Source: Hydractinia symbiolongicarpus (Eukaryota; Cnidaria; Hydrozoa; Anthoathecata; Hydractiniidae). Taken from it: 64,000 bases of DNA. The position numbers were made by a program, and so were the translations under genes. Shown piece after piece: positions 43,563 through 56,601 of this stretch (position 1 is its first letter; each line of letters starts with the position of its first letter). The DNA is taken from contig NC_079882.1 of assembly GCF_029227915.1 (NCBI RefSeq), positions 23,813,001 through 23,877,000 on the forward strand. Reading direction: 5' to 3'. The notes below the pieces were generated by a model, which was given only the letters and a program-made list of their open reading frames with translations, was not told where the DNA came from and did not search any database.

Positions 43563-45452
43563 TGGTTACATGGACAAGTGGATGTGCCTTTTTCAACATG
43601 GTTTTACCTGGGTCAGGTCCGTTTGCAGGGGGTACTAGAATATCAAAGCAATTGTATGCTACCTAAGTTAAATGAAGAAGTTTTGAATCTGGAAACCCTT
43701 TCAGATATTGAAAGGATTGGGAATGCTGGAGAGAGGTATTTTGGCCACGTGTGCCATGTTGTTGTCTCAAACCAAACCGCCATCCTGCCTCTGCAAGAGA
43801 CAATAAATTCATTGCTTAAAAGTAATACTTGAAATATTCTAGTTTTACCTACTCCTGGATTTTAGGCACTTTTTGTGTCAAGAACTATTCTTAAAAGTAG
43901 TAAACCACCAGATGTTCTTACAAAACGTGTGATTTAAATCTTTTTCTTATAAAAACAACACTGTCTTGGCGGTCAATGATGTTTTGATGCGTATGTTGAA
44001 TTTGGTATAGAGTTTTACTAGCTACCTGTATGTGTATTTGTTGGAAATTTGTTAGTTTTTTTGTTTAACGTCTTAAGGTCACAGGCTTCTTGTAGCTGCT
44101 GATGCAGCTATGTATCTTTGTTTTTGTTTGGGAGAGGAAACATTCTTGTAAGACAACTGAGGGACAGCTCTTTCATAAGTGCAAAAGTCTAAGCTAAATG
44201 TTAATAGATCTGTAGATCCCCTTTCCCTACCCTAAACATCAAATCAAAAAAGGTTATATTTGAATGTTGTCCCTGTTAAGCAGGTAGACACTACAAGTTC
44301 AAAATACTTTTTGTTCTCTAAGAAATCGATGTTTACAGTAAAAGATATACTTATACGTCACAGGATTCTGCCTCGTCCCACTGCCAATATTACACGTTTA
44401 GCATAAACGTTTTGAGATCTTCAAAATTGGCCTATAGTTACTAAAACTTTCTTAAAGATTTTACAGTATTAAAATATTTTTCAAACATAGTTGACAGGGA
44501 CATGTGAGGGTAAATAATATGCAGACATGTTAAGTGTTTTGATGTTCTTTTTCTGATTTTTAACTCTTTTCTGGCTTAATAAACTGCCTTACTCTTGTGG
44601 GAATTAAAATTAATGATTAATAGAAATTGGTGCAAAACTACACCAGTAGCCCTAATACTAAACTGTATTAACTTCATAAAGAGGTGATTACCATATAGTT
44701 GATGTTGTTAATGTTCTGTAACCTATTTAATTACTTTAGGGATTTATTGTTAGTTAATCTGTTTCTGTATGTTAAGTGTGTATTTCTATTGTTCTATTAT
44801 ATGTATTGATAGTATTCCCTTGGTGTTATATGTATTATGTATTGTGAAATCCTATTATGTAGTTTTTATGTTACATTTTGTGGGTCTTGCTGTGTTAGTT
44901 TTTCTATGCTGTGCAGTTTGTGTATGTCCTTGGTGGAGTAGGTTGTGTTTGTGGAAGTGTTTTTTGGACAGTGTTTTAGTAAAAATTTATTTATTAATGT
45001 TTTTGTATTGTCACTGTACTTTAAACTTTATCATGGCATTTTTTGTTTCTGGCACTTTGGTCTGTTAATGTTAGTTTACTTTTCTGTTGCTAGGTTTATA
45101 TTTTAGTTATAGTTTTTTTTTTGTATCTTGTTTTAGCGTCTTGGATCTTGTACGATATTCTTGTGAGACAATATACAAATCCTTGTCAGTAAAAATCCTT
45201 ACAGTAGTTTTGTTTGTTCTGCTGTAGCGCAATGCTTTCATACTTTTATATGCTGCTTTTATTTTTACATTTGCAGGTTATTAACACACACTATAATTTT
45301 TCTAGCAATATTTCTACGTTAAACTACTGTTGACTATCTATTCCTAAATTTTCTTGTAATGTAATTTTTTGTTGCATTGTTAGTTATTAGACTTATTGTG
45401 AAATAAAGCAACTCCCCAACTTATTCACTTGTACTCGTATCATGTGCGTAAA
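43563..45452. other. 1.9 kb without a supportable gene, T/G-skewed second half
   Basis: A frame at about 43578-43832 (+) of 84 codons ends in TGA and has plausible composition, but no recognised homology and no clear splice context. From about 44500 to 45400 the plus strand is strongly T/G-rich and C-poor and ends with gaaataaagcaac (AATAAA near 45402), as in a 3' UTR or retroelement tail. I cannot say which. Confidence 0.35.
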
Positions 45453-45550
45453 ACGGACGGACGGACGGACGGACGGACGGACGGACGGACGGACGGACGG
45501 ACGGACGGACGGACGGACGGACGGACGGACGGACGGACGGACGGACGGAC
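45453..45550. repeat. (CGGA)n tetranucleotide microsatellite, about 24.5 copies
   Basis: 98 bp of uninterrupted acgg repeats. The T-D-G-R frame through it is not a gene. Confidence 0.98.
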
Positions 45551-46136
45551 TTTACCAAAAAATCTATCAAATTTGTATTTCAAATAAAGTTATTGGAAAA
45601 GTTATTTTTAATATTGCGTTTCAAAATCACAGTTTCAATATGCCTCTTTGTTGCAGATGATGTACTTTTGTTTTTGTTGTTTTATTTGTATGGTTATGGT
45701 TATTTGTTTTCTTTATATACTCCAATTTAAGAAGCATGTGCAGCAGAGCGAAAAAGTTTTACTGGAATCTCCACAAATCAGTCACTAGTGAAATCTGGAA
45801 GAATGCAATGAATGTTCAAAACAGATGCAATTTGATGCAGTCCACTCAGTTCGTTTGTTTTTATCCTGCTGTTTCATGTAGAAAATTGAACTGTTTTCAC
45901 CTAGCTATTAAGAACTGTTTTATTTTGAGTATAATTTCAATTGGACTTTATCACCTGCGAGCATGTGCAACCAAGCGCAACGAAAATCACCTCACATCTA
46001 ATTACCCACAGTTTATCATACATCAAGTTCAAACTAAAATTCTTCGGTAGAAAATAAAGAGTTTTGTAGATTATCGAATAATATATAGGCAATAAATACT
46101 AATAAAACGAAGCAAAAATTATTTGTAATAATCGTC

Positions 46137-48043
46137 ATGAAACGTATGCACTCGTTTGTGCTAGCATGCTTGCTATTGGATGCCGCAATTGGTGTTAAAA
46201 TTAAGGTATGTTACACACTACGAAATCAAAACATAAAACTGTAGGAGGTCTTAATGTATTGAAATCTAATTGTAGCGGTAACGCTAGCGTTATATAAGTG
46301 TTACTTTATATACAGAAAAGTTATATAGACAAAAGGCGTTATATATTTCACATCTTTACGTGATTTAAAGTTCACGCATAACTTATTGTTTGTGAAAAGC
46401 CTTGAATTGTAATATGGATAATAAACTTGATTCACTATTATAATTTTGTCTAGGTTCCACATCCTGTAGAACCATCATTAGCGAAACGAAATGATATACA
46501 ACCTCGCATGTTGGCTCCAGGATATTACTCACAAGAATGCAATGCTCACAAAGCCTGCCCAGAAAGTAAGTAATTTGTGATTATGTCCTGCTTACTTGTA
46601 GAGAACACGTGGAACCTAACGGATTTATTTGACCAATTCTACAATAACATATTATTGATTATCGAATTGTTGTATTAATGCAATATTTCGAGAATTTTGA
46701 GGATACATGATTATTATGTCATAACCTTGTCCTTTTGGCTAATTTGTCAGTATTCTCCTTTGTGTGTTGTACAGATATTCTTTCTCTGCAAGAAGCCTTC
46801 TTTTAAAAAGTTATATTGAATGCTGCCCAATTCTATTTCTTTGTATTTGTCCAATTCTTTTTATACCAAAAGAACCAAAACGTCTGTGTTTGTTTTCTTT
46901 CAGAAAAATACTGCCATCTCTTTTTGTGCGTACATTGTTTGAAAGAAAATGTTGCTTGTACACAAAATGGACAATGTTGTGAAGGACAGTGTACATATGG
47001 ACGTTGCAAAGCTGGTGTTTCGGAAGGTCAACCAGGAACATTCTGTGATAGACATGAAGATTGCTCAGGAGAAGGAAAGAATGCATGTTGTGTCAGGTAT
47101 TAAACATTGTAAACTTTTTGTATACTGTATAAAAATTTTGTATACTCCTTAGAAAGCACTTTTGACGACGATTTTAAGTTCTTTTTATACTTGTTGATAA
47201 TGGCGCGTGGCCTTGTGGTTATGGAGTTCGCTTCCTAAAAACAAGGTCCGTGGTTCGGTCCACAGCGCGGGCATGTTTAGGAAATGCCTTTACCACAGCT
47301 ACCGGTCAGCCCATGCCATGTGAGGGAAATTTGGTAGGTATTGCCGGTGTATACTGAATGTATATATTCTGAACACAGGACCCACATTGGTAACAGTGAA
47401 GTGGCTATATCCTGTATAAATTCGGAATAATAATAATAATAATTTTTCTCTAAGGAAGGAAAACTGTTGTTGTTGTTGTTGTTTTTGTTGTAATATACAT
47501 ATTTTTATTTGTACAAAAAACTAATAAAAATATTCTCAAATCGCATTTGAGTCCTATCCACGTTTGATTTTGAAACATGTCTATTGTTCCATATCATGAA
47601 ATTTCCACCTTTCAACTTTCAGGGAACCAGCTATAAACCCACACATCTCAATCTGCAAGCCACCATTGGCTGAAAATATGGTATGTGGCCCAATTAATTT
47701 CTTCAGAAATGTATACGTCGGAGCTCAAGTACAAAAAGCGTGCGGTCCATGCAAAGCTGGTTTGATATGCAAACAAGTTGGGTAAGTCAAGTATACTATA
47801 TGTAATGATATATTGTATGTTGTCTATTTAATAGTAGCTGTATTCTGTGTGTTCAAAATAGCTGCTGGCAGCTTCATTCCGGATCCACCCGCAGAGTTAA
47901 TAATTTGCTGACGGGTGGCCCGTGGACTTTTTCACGGATTAACGACTAGTTTTATTATAATTCTTCAACTTTTTGTTATTTTTATTTGTATATTTAGGTT
48001 ATTTGGTATTCACGAGATTTGCATGAAAGAAGACGACAAATAA
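46137..48043 (+). CDS. Dickkopf-like secreted protein B (192 aa, 5 exons)
   Basis: Exons: 46137-46205, 46454-46565, 46904-47096, 47623-47781 and 47998-48043, with phases 0, 1, 2 and 2. Signal peptide MKRMHSFVLACLLLDAAIG, then a short pro-segment with a Lys-Arg pair (LAKRN), CRD1 with ten cysteines at about residues 52-94 and a colipase-like CRD2 with ten cysteines at about 107-186 (FCDRHEDC...ACC...SICKPPL...CGPCKAGLICK...ICMK). Every cysteine aligns with Dickkopf-like A at 32475, and both share the CGPIN(L/F)F segment, so the two are duplicates. Only the first and last introns keep both position and phase; the intron inside CRD2 differs. The fourth intron of this gene carries AT-rich DNA, and the third carries a SINE. 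AATAAA at 48066 is a likely poly(A) signal. A role as a secreted Wnt modulator is inferred from family. Confidence 0.85.
47202..47443 (+). mobile_element. tRNA-derived SINE with (AAT)n tail
   Basis: The head resembles a tRNA gene with an A-box-like TGGCCTTGTGG (with the preceding g) near 47208 and a B-box-like GGTTCGGTCC near 47252, spaced as for internal Pol III promoters. An unrelated body follows, then an (aat)n tail to about 47443. It lies in intron 3 of Dickkopf-like B, in the sense direction. No clear target duplication was seen. Confidence 0.7.
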
Positions 48044-51000
48044 ATATCCCGAAAGAAAAGAAAATAATAAATAATAAAAATTAAAAAAAAAACATTAACA
48101 GCTGTAACGACTTTATTGTCTAGGTATCGATTACAAATTATGCAGATTCATGACGTGTGCACTACACTGTACATAAATAACATAAATTATAAGTCTACCA
48201 ATCATATTTAAATGTACTATGTTTTATATTGCATCATTTTTACGTTCTAGATGTTTTCCTGACCTTAACATTTTCCTTTCACTCTAATCCTAAATAAGAT
48301 GATCCCCATTTTAATATAATTTTGACCTGTTCTTTTGTGTTTCTCGATGCTTGGTCATCAACAAAGAAGATCATTTTAATAGTCAAAATATATGCAAGTT
48401 AAATTTTCTTTCTAAAATCCAAAGTTTTTGTTAACCAAGCCAGGTGAAATATTATATGCATTATAGTATTTTTCTTTCTTAATAAAATAACGATGTTATT
48501 TTTTTATTTAAGGAGAATAACGTTTTATTTTTGTAGTAAAAAGAATAAAGTTGCTTTTTAAATAAATTTTGTCATTTTTACTCACCACAGATGTATTACC
48601 ATATGCATGCCGGATGCTTATGACTCTTGGTTAACCGAATGCAGTAGAAATTTTAAGCTGCTGACGAAAACAAAAAAAAAATTTTTACACCTGATTGCCT
48701 TACGTGCAACCCCATCCAGGCTAAGGGAAGTTATACCGTTAGGGCATCTTTGTCTCTTCGCCCTTCCCCCTATCCAAACCTTGTCCCAAGGAAACCTTGT
48801 CTCTTTTTTACAAAACTACTGATCTAGTATTAACAGAAAATATCACTTTTTGTTGTAACGTGTGCTACACGAGGTAGATGAAGACTCACTCTGAATTTGT
48901 TATGGCTCACGTGTCATAGGATCTTAGGTTATTTAATTAGATCCAAAATTTTAGTCGGTAACAATTTTTGCTGACGCTCCAAGTTCCCCATTTTCCAAAC
49001 CATTTCGGACCGTGGGACAGATTGTTTTATAATACGGAAATTGTAGAAAGTAAAGATATCGAATTTTCATTGTTTAGTTTTTTGGCTTGCAACCCTGTTA
49101 AATTAAAACTTTCGAACCCTTCCGGCCGCAGAATACTGGACAAGTGATGCCGTTGTTTGTACAAATAGTATGGTCTGGCTTGCTAATAATGGATGATGTT
49201 ACTTAAATTCAATCTTGGTGAAAATACTTGGTTTTGAGCTGTCGTATCAAACCATAATTTTTTACAAAAACTAACGAAGTTTTTACAATGTGCGTTTCCA
49301 CAAGTAAAAACTGACTGTCAGCCAGTCATAACGTTATATATACAGTTATACTCTCGTTAAGTGTGGGGCCCCGGATAAGTAGGACGCCCGCTATATAGTA
49401 CGCTTTTTCTCCGTCTCTTAAACTTCCTTACCCTTCTAAAAAAAAAAAAAGAAACTTAGCTTAAGTGTGATCCCGGATAAGTAGGACGCCGGCTAAGTAG
49501 TACATTTTCTCTCCCTTCTTTGGGCAAAAACTTTGCTTAAGTCATTCAACGAAATGACTTCATATTTTTTACGAGCTTTTCTCGAGTTCTTATCGTGTGA
49601 GTACAGTCATGTCGCAGCTGGTGAGATATAGAAAGAGAGAAAATAAACACAATTACTTTTACCATATTGTGATTATGAATTTACGAATCCCTCTAAGTTC
49701 TCTCGAAGTGTCTCAAAATATCTCTTGATAATTGGGACAAATTGAGCTTTTTGATAAAAATCTTACTTTGAGGAGATTCGCTTAAGTCAGACAACCGCTA
49801 AGTAGTAGATTTTTTCTCCGTCCCTTGAATGTCCCACTTAACGAGAGAATACAGTTTATTTATATAGCTATAGTGTGCAGAAGAGCAAAATAAACACAAG
49901 ATTATCTATGACAATGAAATTTTTTTAACTTATGCAATATTTTATGTACTCGTGTGGACGTAACATCTCGCTTATCTGGTGTATTAAACAGTCGCTACGT
50001 ATTAACCAATGTACCTTTACTCCTTTTTTGTTCACTTAAAACATTTTTTTAGTGAGTTCACCACAGTACAAAATACTTTAAAATACTGCTTCTTAATCAA
50101 AGAGTAAAAAAGGATGTAGCTATCTATGTTGGGATGGGCTGCAACATTCAAAATCAACTTATTGATGTGTAAAATTTCAAATTTTTAATTTTTCTACAAA
50201 AAACACATGTAGAATTGGCATACAGAGTCTACGAAATGAGCTAAGTCGGGTTAATTACAGTGGAAAAGAGTACCACGAGTGCGAGGAATAAAATTGAAAT
50301 CACTTTGAAGCACTCAAGCGCTTATACAATTCTTTAATGACTTTGTTCAACAGTTCTATATGAATGTTCATGTTTCTGCCATCTGTTTAAACATTGGAAG
50401 TAGTGAATGACATAAAATTGCAATTCATCACCGCTACTGAAGCAAAATTACTTTAATCTTATCTCCTCAGTATATCATGATACCTTATGCGGAGACATGT
50501 TATCGTGGAGAAAATTTGACTAAATTGGTAATTTTTGTGAAGATGCGCCTAAAAAGATTTTGGCTAAATTTGAAAACATTTATTCATTGTGCAAATTAAG
50601 ACCAAAATTCATCAATTCTTTTTAAAATCGTTAAACAATTTCAATGTCAATTTAAATTTGATAGGAATTTTTTCCAACAAAATAATGATGAATAAACACA
50701 ATAATAGGAATACCTATAGAGCAAAATTTTAGAATTTGCTAAATTTTATCTGCGAGCAATCGTCAAATTTACGCCAATTTTTCTTCGCAAAAAAAAAATC
50801 AATTTGATTTTTAGCATAAATGTTCTTACCTGTTACTCAAACTTAAATTCCATTGTAAACTCTGACTTTTATGATAACTTTTGCTTCTTAATGGTAACAA
50901 TGTTTGGTTATACAATTATAAAAATTTTTTTTTTTTGTGAGTCGAGGCATGGATATAGTCGAGGGAAGTTTACAAACTTTTCTATTCGTTATATAAACTA

Positions 51001-51756
51001 ACTTCCTATTAACATTCTTACAAAATTGAAAAAAAGGCAGAAGAGATTCGTCGAAAGGGTTTATTTTCCGCAAAAGGTTTGTTTTCTGCTAAATGTGGAA
51101 AAACCTTTAAATTTATTCATCTGCGAAATTAATTTTTTTTTTTTTTTTTAACAAAAAGCGCAGGATGTTGTGTCGAAATTGTTATGAAAGATGTGCATAT
51201 AAGAAAATCTAGTGTCAATTAGTGAAAGGAATTGTTGTGGTTAGCTTATCCAGAGCAATTGACCGTAGATGGAGGGTATCTAAGTGGCTTGTCGTAGGTG
51301 GGAGTTATCCAGTGGCGGAGAGTTCTAGTTCGCTTTTTATAGTTTTGAATAGTTTATAGTGGCGATAAGCAATTATGCCGAGCTGATTAATTTATCATGC
51401 AGACAATATGGCGAGTCACAAACAAGTCAACAGCCTAAAAAAAAGATGATCTTAGACAAAATCTATCAAAAAACAAATTTTTTTTATACGTCTTTATGTC
51501 GCGTGAAAGATAGTATAAAGATTTCTTTCTGTTTTTGCTGCCAGATGTTTTTAACCCCTTGTTAATCTTATTTCTCGCTTGAAAAGATAAAAACTATTGT
51601 TTGTTCAACCATGTGAAGAAATTTATGATAGGTAGCTGCTTCCTTCTTTACTCTGCTCAATTGAGCATTACTCTAAAGAGATTAAGATTATTAGATAAAG
51701 ATAACCGTAGTCGGTTGTTTTGATAAAAAGATTGAGATGCTTGAAATTTAGGAGCA
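48044..51756. other. 3.7-kb stretch without a recognised gene
   Basis: Holds the poly(A) signals AATAAA at 48066 and 48073 for the preceding gene, a 514-bp inverted-repeat element at 49342, and AT-rich sequence up to the start of the secreted giant. gaaatttag ends 5 bp before its ATG. Confidence 0.5.
49342..49855. mobile_element. MITE with CTCTCGTTAAGTG inverted ends
   Basis: The left end is acagttatactctcgttaag; the right end read on the minus strand is actgtattctctcgttaag. Both continue gtg. Inside, a module ggataagtaggacgcc(c/g)gct occurs at about 49373 and 49475, and a shorter aagtagtag...ttttctcc relative near 49798. A TA precedes the left end. Ends and layout resemble pogo/Tigger-type MITEs. 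No transposase frame. Confidence 0.65.
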
Positions 51757-54700
51757 ATGTGCAAATCGCAGTTGATTTTGTTAGTTTTGGTTTTTATAAT
51801 ATCTGAAGTTATTTGTTTTTACCACTCATCTCGGTATAATGAACGATATCAAGGACCGTATAGTTACAGAGGAAATGTAGTAATTCCAACCGAGAAGAGA
51901 CATTTTAATACGCCAAAATGGGTTGATATTTATAATAAGTTAAGTTCAGATCGTAGACGAAAACAAGATCAATCTTTGCGTCGCCATAGTATGTATGGAG
52001 AAAATTATAAACAGCGTTTTTCACAACAAAACAGAGCTTTTCTACCTAAAATAAAAGCGGTGATTGCCGTAAGAAAGACAAACATTCCAATGTTTCCACA
52101 ACCACAACAAACTCCCGCGTATTTATACGATAAACAATGGAAATATAATGCTGCTAAACGCGCTCAATACGCTCCAGTGTCGTCCCGCTTGCCATTTCAA
52201 AAGAACACCATAAAAAAAGAAACGGTAAGAACGCCACATATTACAAACCCTTATGCTATGAATCCCTACTACCGAAATTTGTACACTAAAAGAATTTACG
52301 TATACGATCCTGCATTATCCAAACTTCAAACTCCAAAGTTTCAATTAACAAACAAAAATGTACTACCTGGTAAAAACATTGCAATGTATAAAAAAGTAAT
52401 AGCTGCAAAAACAAGAGCTTTACAAAACAACAAGGCTTTATCACCATTGGTAAGAGAAAGGATATCTGGAAACAAGCTAAATATTGCAAAACAAGCACCA
52501 AATAATCTTTATGCACAGATACAAATGAAGAAACATGCAGCCATGCTGATGAAATTGAAAAATGAAGCTCTGAAAATTGTCAGCAAAAAACATAAAGTTC
52601 TACTTGGTCTTCCCCAGTCAAATTACATTAATGCTCCACTGCCCTTCCAACGTTCCAGTTTAGCCAATAACATTCTCAAGGTCGTGCCATTTGGTAAGAA
52701 TCCAATGAACAACCAGCAATTACCATATATACGTCCGAGTTCACCTGTCAATGCACGGTCTAATGGTCCTGTTGCTGGGCCACGCCCTTATCCACCTATA
52801 TCTAACTCAAAATCGGTAGTTCAACAAAACCCCTCTTTGCTAAGCCAATCAAGTCTAGCTCAGCAACCTTTTACCCAAATTAAAAATCAACAAATGTTTC
52901 AACCAATCTCAAATAACCGACCACACATCCCCCTCTTAGGTCAACACCCTGTCCAGCCATTACTTAAACAACATGTCAATTCTTCTAAATTGAACCAAAA
53001 ATCAAATCAACCAAAATCTCCTGTTCAATCAGGTCATTTGTTGCAATCACTCTTTGATTATCAACGATCTGTATTGCTGCGAAGACAAAACATATCAACA
53101 TCTCGACCCTACCAACGCTCACTGCAGCGACACAGAACCTACGCCAGAAAAGATTCCATACACTCAGCAAAGAAACTAAATATTGTTGATGAAACAGAAC
53201 CACCTAACAGATTAATGAATGCCAGTTTTGTATATAAACCTGGAAAATATGCCAAGAAAATGCACAGTATTAAGAAGACATACGTCCCTCATGCATCTAG
53301 TGGATGGAGGAGACACCATATATTTCACCAGACGTCGACAGGGGATTCCAAGCCAGCGAATCATCACTGGGAATATAAGAAGTTTCATGTGTACCATAAG
53401 GTTAACCCTGAACATTGGATAGATACAAAAAGAGAACATTTGACACTACCTTATGTTAGCGACGTCACTGACAGTTTGGATGAAATCAGTGATGACAATG
53501 GCTACAGTGATGACGATGTAGATGAGGATCCAGACAACTCAAGTAAGAAATTTCACGAATAAAAAGTTTTGATATATATTATGCTATAGATTTAAATAAA
53601 AGTCTATTTATTTTCATCGTTATAACGGAAATATCAGTGAATAACTTAATTTTTCTTTTGACACTTTAAATATATATAAAAGCAGTTATATTTTTGTTAG
53701 GTAAGCATGAATTTTGGATATCTTCATTGATGAAGATTGAATTTTGTTGCCAAAGTGCACATTAACTTTCCTTATAATTTTAGATTTTACTTCTAACAAT
53801 CAAAATGAGGATGATGACGATGAAAATAATGATCTACCATCTGTTAATCCTTCAAGTCACAACAAAACACCTCTGCTCAATATTGAAACACCAAATATGA
53901 ATTTTGTTCCAAAAAGTATCAAAAGTCAATTGGAGCATGCTAAACCAGAAGAATATGACATTGAAAAAGATGATGTTGCTTCCTCAAGTACACATGAACC
54001 AATAGTGACCAGTTTTAAATCAAACAATAAAATGAAAGACAACGATTCTGTTCGAAAATCATTTTTAGGTGAAGGGGAGATATCACCTGAATATATGCAT
54101 CCGGACATGACTGATGAAAACCATAACAAAAAAGCTTTAAGTGAAGAAGAAATCGAAGCTATGAAAGAAGATCAGGATGCAAATACCCTAATCAAAAACC
54201 AATCAGTGAAAGGAAAGGATGAAGAACAGCCAGAAATATTAGGACTAGGTAAAAATGGAATGACAGCTGCAGACAAAGCATCTATATCAGCTAAACTTGG
54301 TAATGGCGATGTTCCGGATAGTTCCGTGGTTGGTAAGGAAGGCATAGACACGGGAAGCATGGACATTTCTAAAGAATTTAAATCACATCCTGATGACTTA
54401 GAAGGAAATAATTTGGCTTCGAAAGCGGAAACGCAACATGCTGTGAATAAACAGAGAATTTCTGATGGAGAAATTGATTTTCATCATGTAATTAATGAAG
54501 ATATGTTTGACAAACATAACCATAAAATTGCGAACGATTATGAATCATATAATGCAGTCCCAGAAGGTAATTATTTTCTTCAAGATCCAATCTACATTCA
54601 GTGCAAATAATTCCAAACAAGAAAGTTTCGGACAAATGTTCGAAAATATTGACGTACGGAATTTAAAACGTCAGAATGACCTAAAATTTCTTAAAAATAT

Positions 54701-56601
54701 TATTTTTTTAAATTAAATAACAAAATATTTTATAGGTTGTCCTTGCTAATATTATCCCCAATAAAAAAAATCTTTTCCGTTGGGATTACTGTCTTGCTTC
54801 CCTTCCTTTTTAACTTCTAAATTATCCATCTCTGAAGAGGACTTAAGCATTTCTAACGTATCAACGGATAAAAAAAGCAATAAGTTAAATACCTTTTATT
54901 TAACAATATAACAATATATTTAAGTAAGTAAGTAACGGGAAGTTTTAATCCCCTTAGGGATTACATTTTAACGGCTCCTCCTCACTTCCGACTGTAACTA
55001 TGCTAGATTTTAGATTAGATCTTTACCAGCGTTGTCAATGTTACACATTCTCATGTCTGTTAAAGCAACCTCTTTCCATTCCAGGAACGCTCCACAGTGA
55101 TCGTTCTAATGAAGATAACAATGACCATGATCATATGGTTGATGCCAGAGGTGGAAACAACGTTGAAGATACCATTAGAAAACTAGAGGACAATGATAAC
55201 ATAGAATCTGAAAAATTAGTTAAGAAATTCACTTCTCACTCTCGATACCATTCTGAACAAGCCGGGGATAATGAAGAAGATGACTATCCATCAGATCATT
55301 ACAGAGGCTATCAACAAGATGATAATGTACCTGAAACTCAACACTACTTCCAACCAAATGATGATGCCTCAGATGAGCATGTTTCTAGACATACTGAAGA
55401 CAATGAAGACGTTTTAGATCCTATTAAAGCTGGAGAAAGGGGTATACATTTAAGTGAAGAAGCTGAAATGTCTAAAAAACTTAACAGAGATAATGCTGCT
55501 GAATTAGAAAAATTATTCATGAAGAATTCCCATGCGTCATCAGAGAAGAATGATTTCGGCACTTCTTACTTAGAGAAGACGCACTCGCCTATACAGAGTT
55601 CAAATCCCGTAAATACTTTAACTCCAGAAGATGCGTTACATGCTTTAGATGGCAAAAAGCCCCTGTTGAATATGTTGTCAAAAAATAACAATGTTGCTGA
55701 AGAACAGAGTAACCAGGGACCTCCTGAAGCTGTTAAGAATGCTATAGTATCTCCAGGTGCATCTGATAAAATTCTGGAAAATAAAACAAAATACGTTGAA
55801 TCTCCTAAAGGAGAAGAAGGTCTTAAAGCAAACACTTCCAACATTGCAATAAGTAATATGGAGAATGCGACTGTTGCTAAAGAAGTTGTTAGCATTCTCG
55901 AAAGTTTAGGACAAGTTAAAACATCATTTGATGGTGTTGAAAAACCGATCTTGGTAACGGAAAATAATCAAACACAGGCTAGTGCTGATAGTAATGAACA
56001 AAATGTTACATCAAACATAAATCAGGATTCGCAGACGACCACACTAAACCAACAGAGTTTATCACAAGCAAATTCAACAAACAATGAAGTATTAAATTCC
56101 ACTGCTGAACATAAGTCAAACATAACATCAGAAAACCAAGAGGAAAAAGAAACGAAAGAAGCTGTACATGATTTAAGGATTGCCATTGGCATTCTTGAAA
56201 AGAAATTAGAATTAATAACTAATGCGAAGAAAAATGGAGAAAACAAAGAGATTTACATCGTTGATCAAACGCGCACATCAAAACCAATAACCAAAAGTAA
56301 AATATATAGAAGAGTTAAAAAAGAAAAAGAAAGAAATGCTGCATCTAAAAATAAATCTTCATCAAACGTTCGAAAGAGTCATCGAAGGAAACATCATAGA
56401 GTATCGCGCAGGCATAGAATATCAGAGAATCGTCATTACGCTTTTCATGTAGGTGATGACAATTCAAATTTAAACACATACAATGACGGTTACCATAAAA
56501 ATAGATCTCTAATGACAAACGGTAGACGTAAGAGAAAAATGAAATTTAAGAGAAAAAGAAGGAGAAGAAGGAGACATAGACATCATAAATATTCTAATTG
56601 A
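51757..56601 (+). CDS. Large secreted, cysteine-free, charged low-complexity protein (1361 aa, 3 exons)
   Basis: Exons: 51757-53542, 53784-54566 and 55085-56601, with both introns in phase 1 and TGA at the end. A signal peptide (MCKSQLILLVLVFIISEVIC) is followed by about 1340 residues in which I find no cysteine. Exon 1 codes a basic Q/N/P/Y/K-rich region (about 20-570) that becomes acidic at its end (SDDDVDEDPD). Exon 2 and the first half of exon 3 code an acidic D/E/N/S-rich region with many N-x-S/T sites. The C-terminal about 90 residues are strongly basic, ending in runs of Arg, His and Lys. One short helical, coiled-coil-like segment (AVHDLRIAIGILEKKLELI) lies near residue 1240. No known domain is visible. 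It reads like an intrinsically disordered extracellular matrix or storage protein; a capsule or perisarc component is possible but unproven. AATAAA at 56833 is a likely poly(A) signal. Confidence 0.85.

Noticed and set aside
44769-45068. 99-codon hydrophobic, Cys-rich frame resembling a membrane protein
   Set aside because: Phe/Val/Leu/Cys content is what T/G-rich DNA gives by chance; no start context, splice sites or homology.
45442-45660. Thr-Asp-Gly-Arg repeat protein
   Set aside because: Arises from reading the CGGA microsatellite; no surrounding coding support.
45736-46050. 104-codon frame just upstream of Dickkopf-like B
   Set aside because: No recognised domain, not in frame with the signal peptide exon, and the ordinary composition fits chance.
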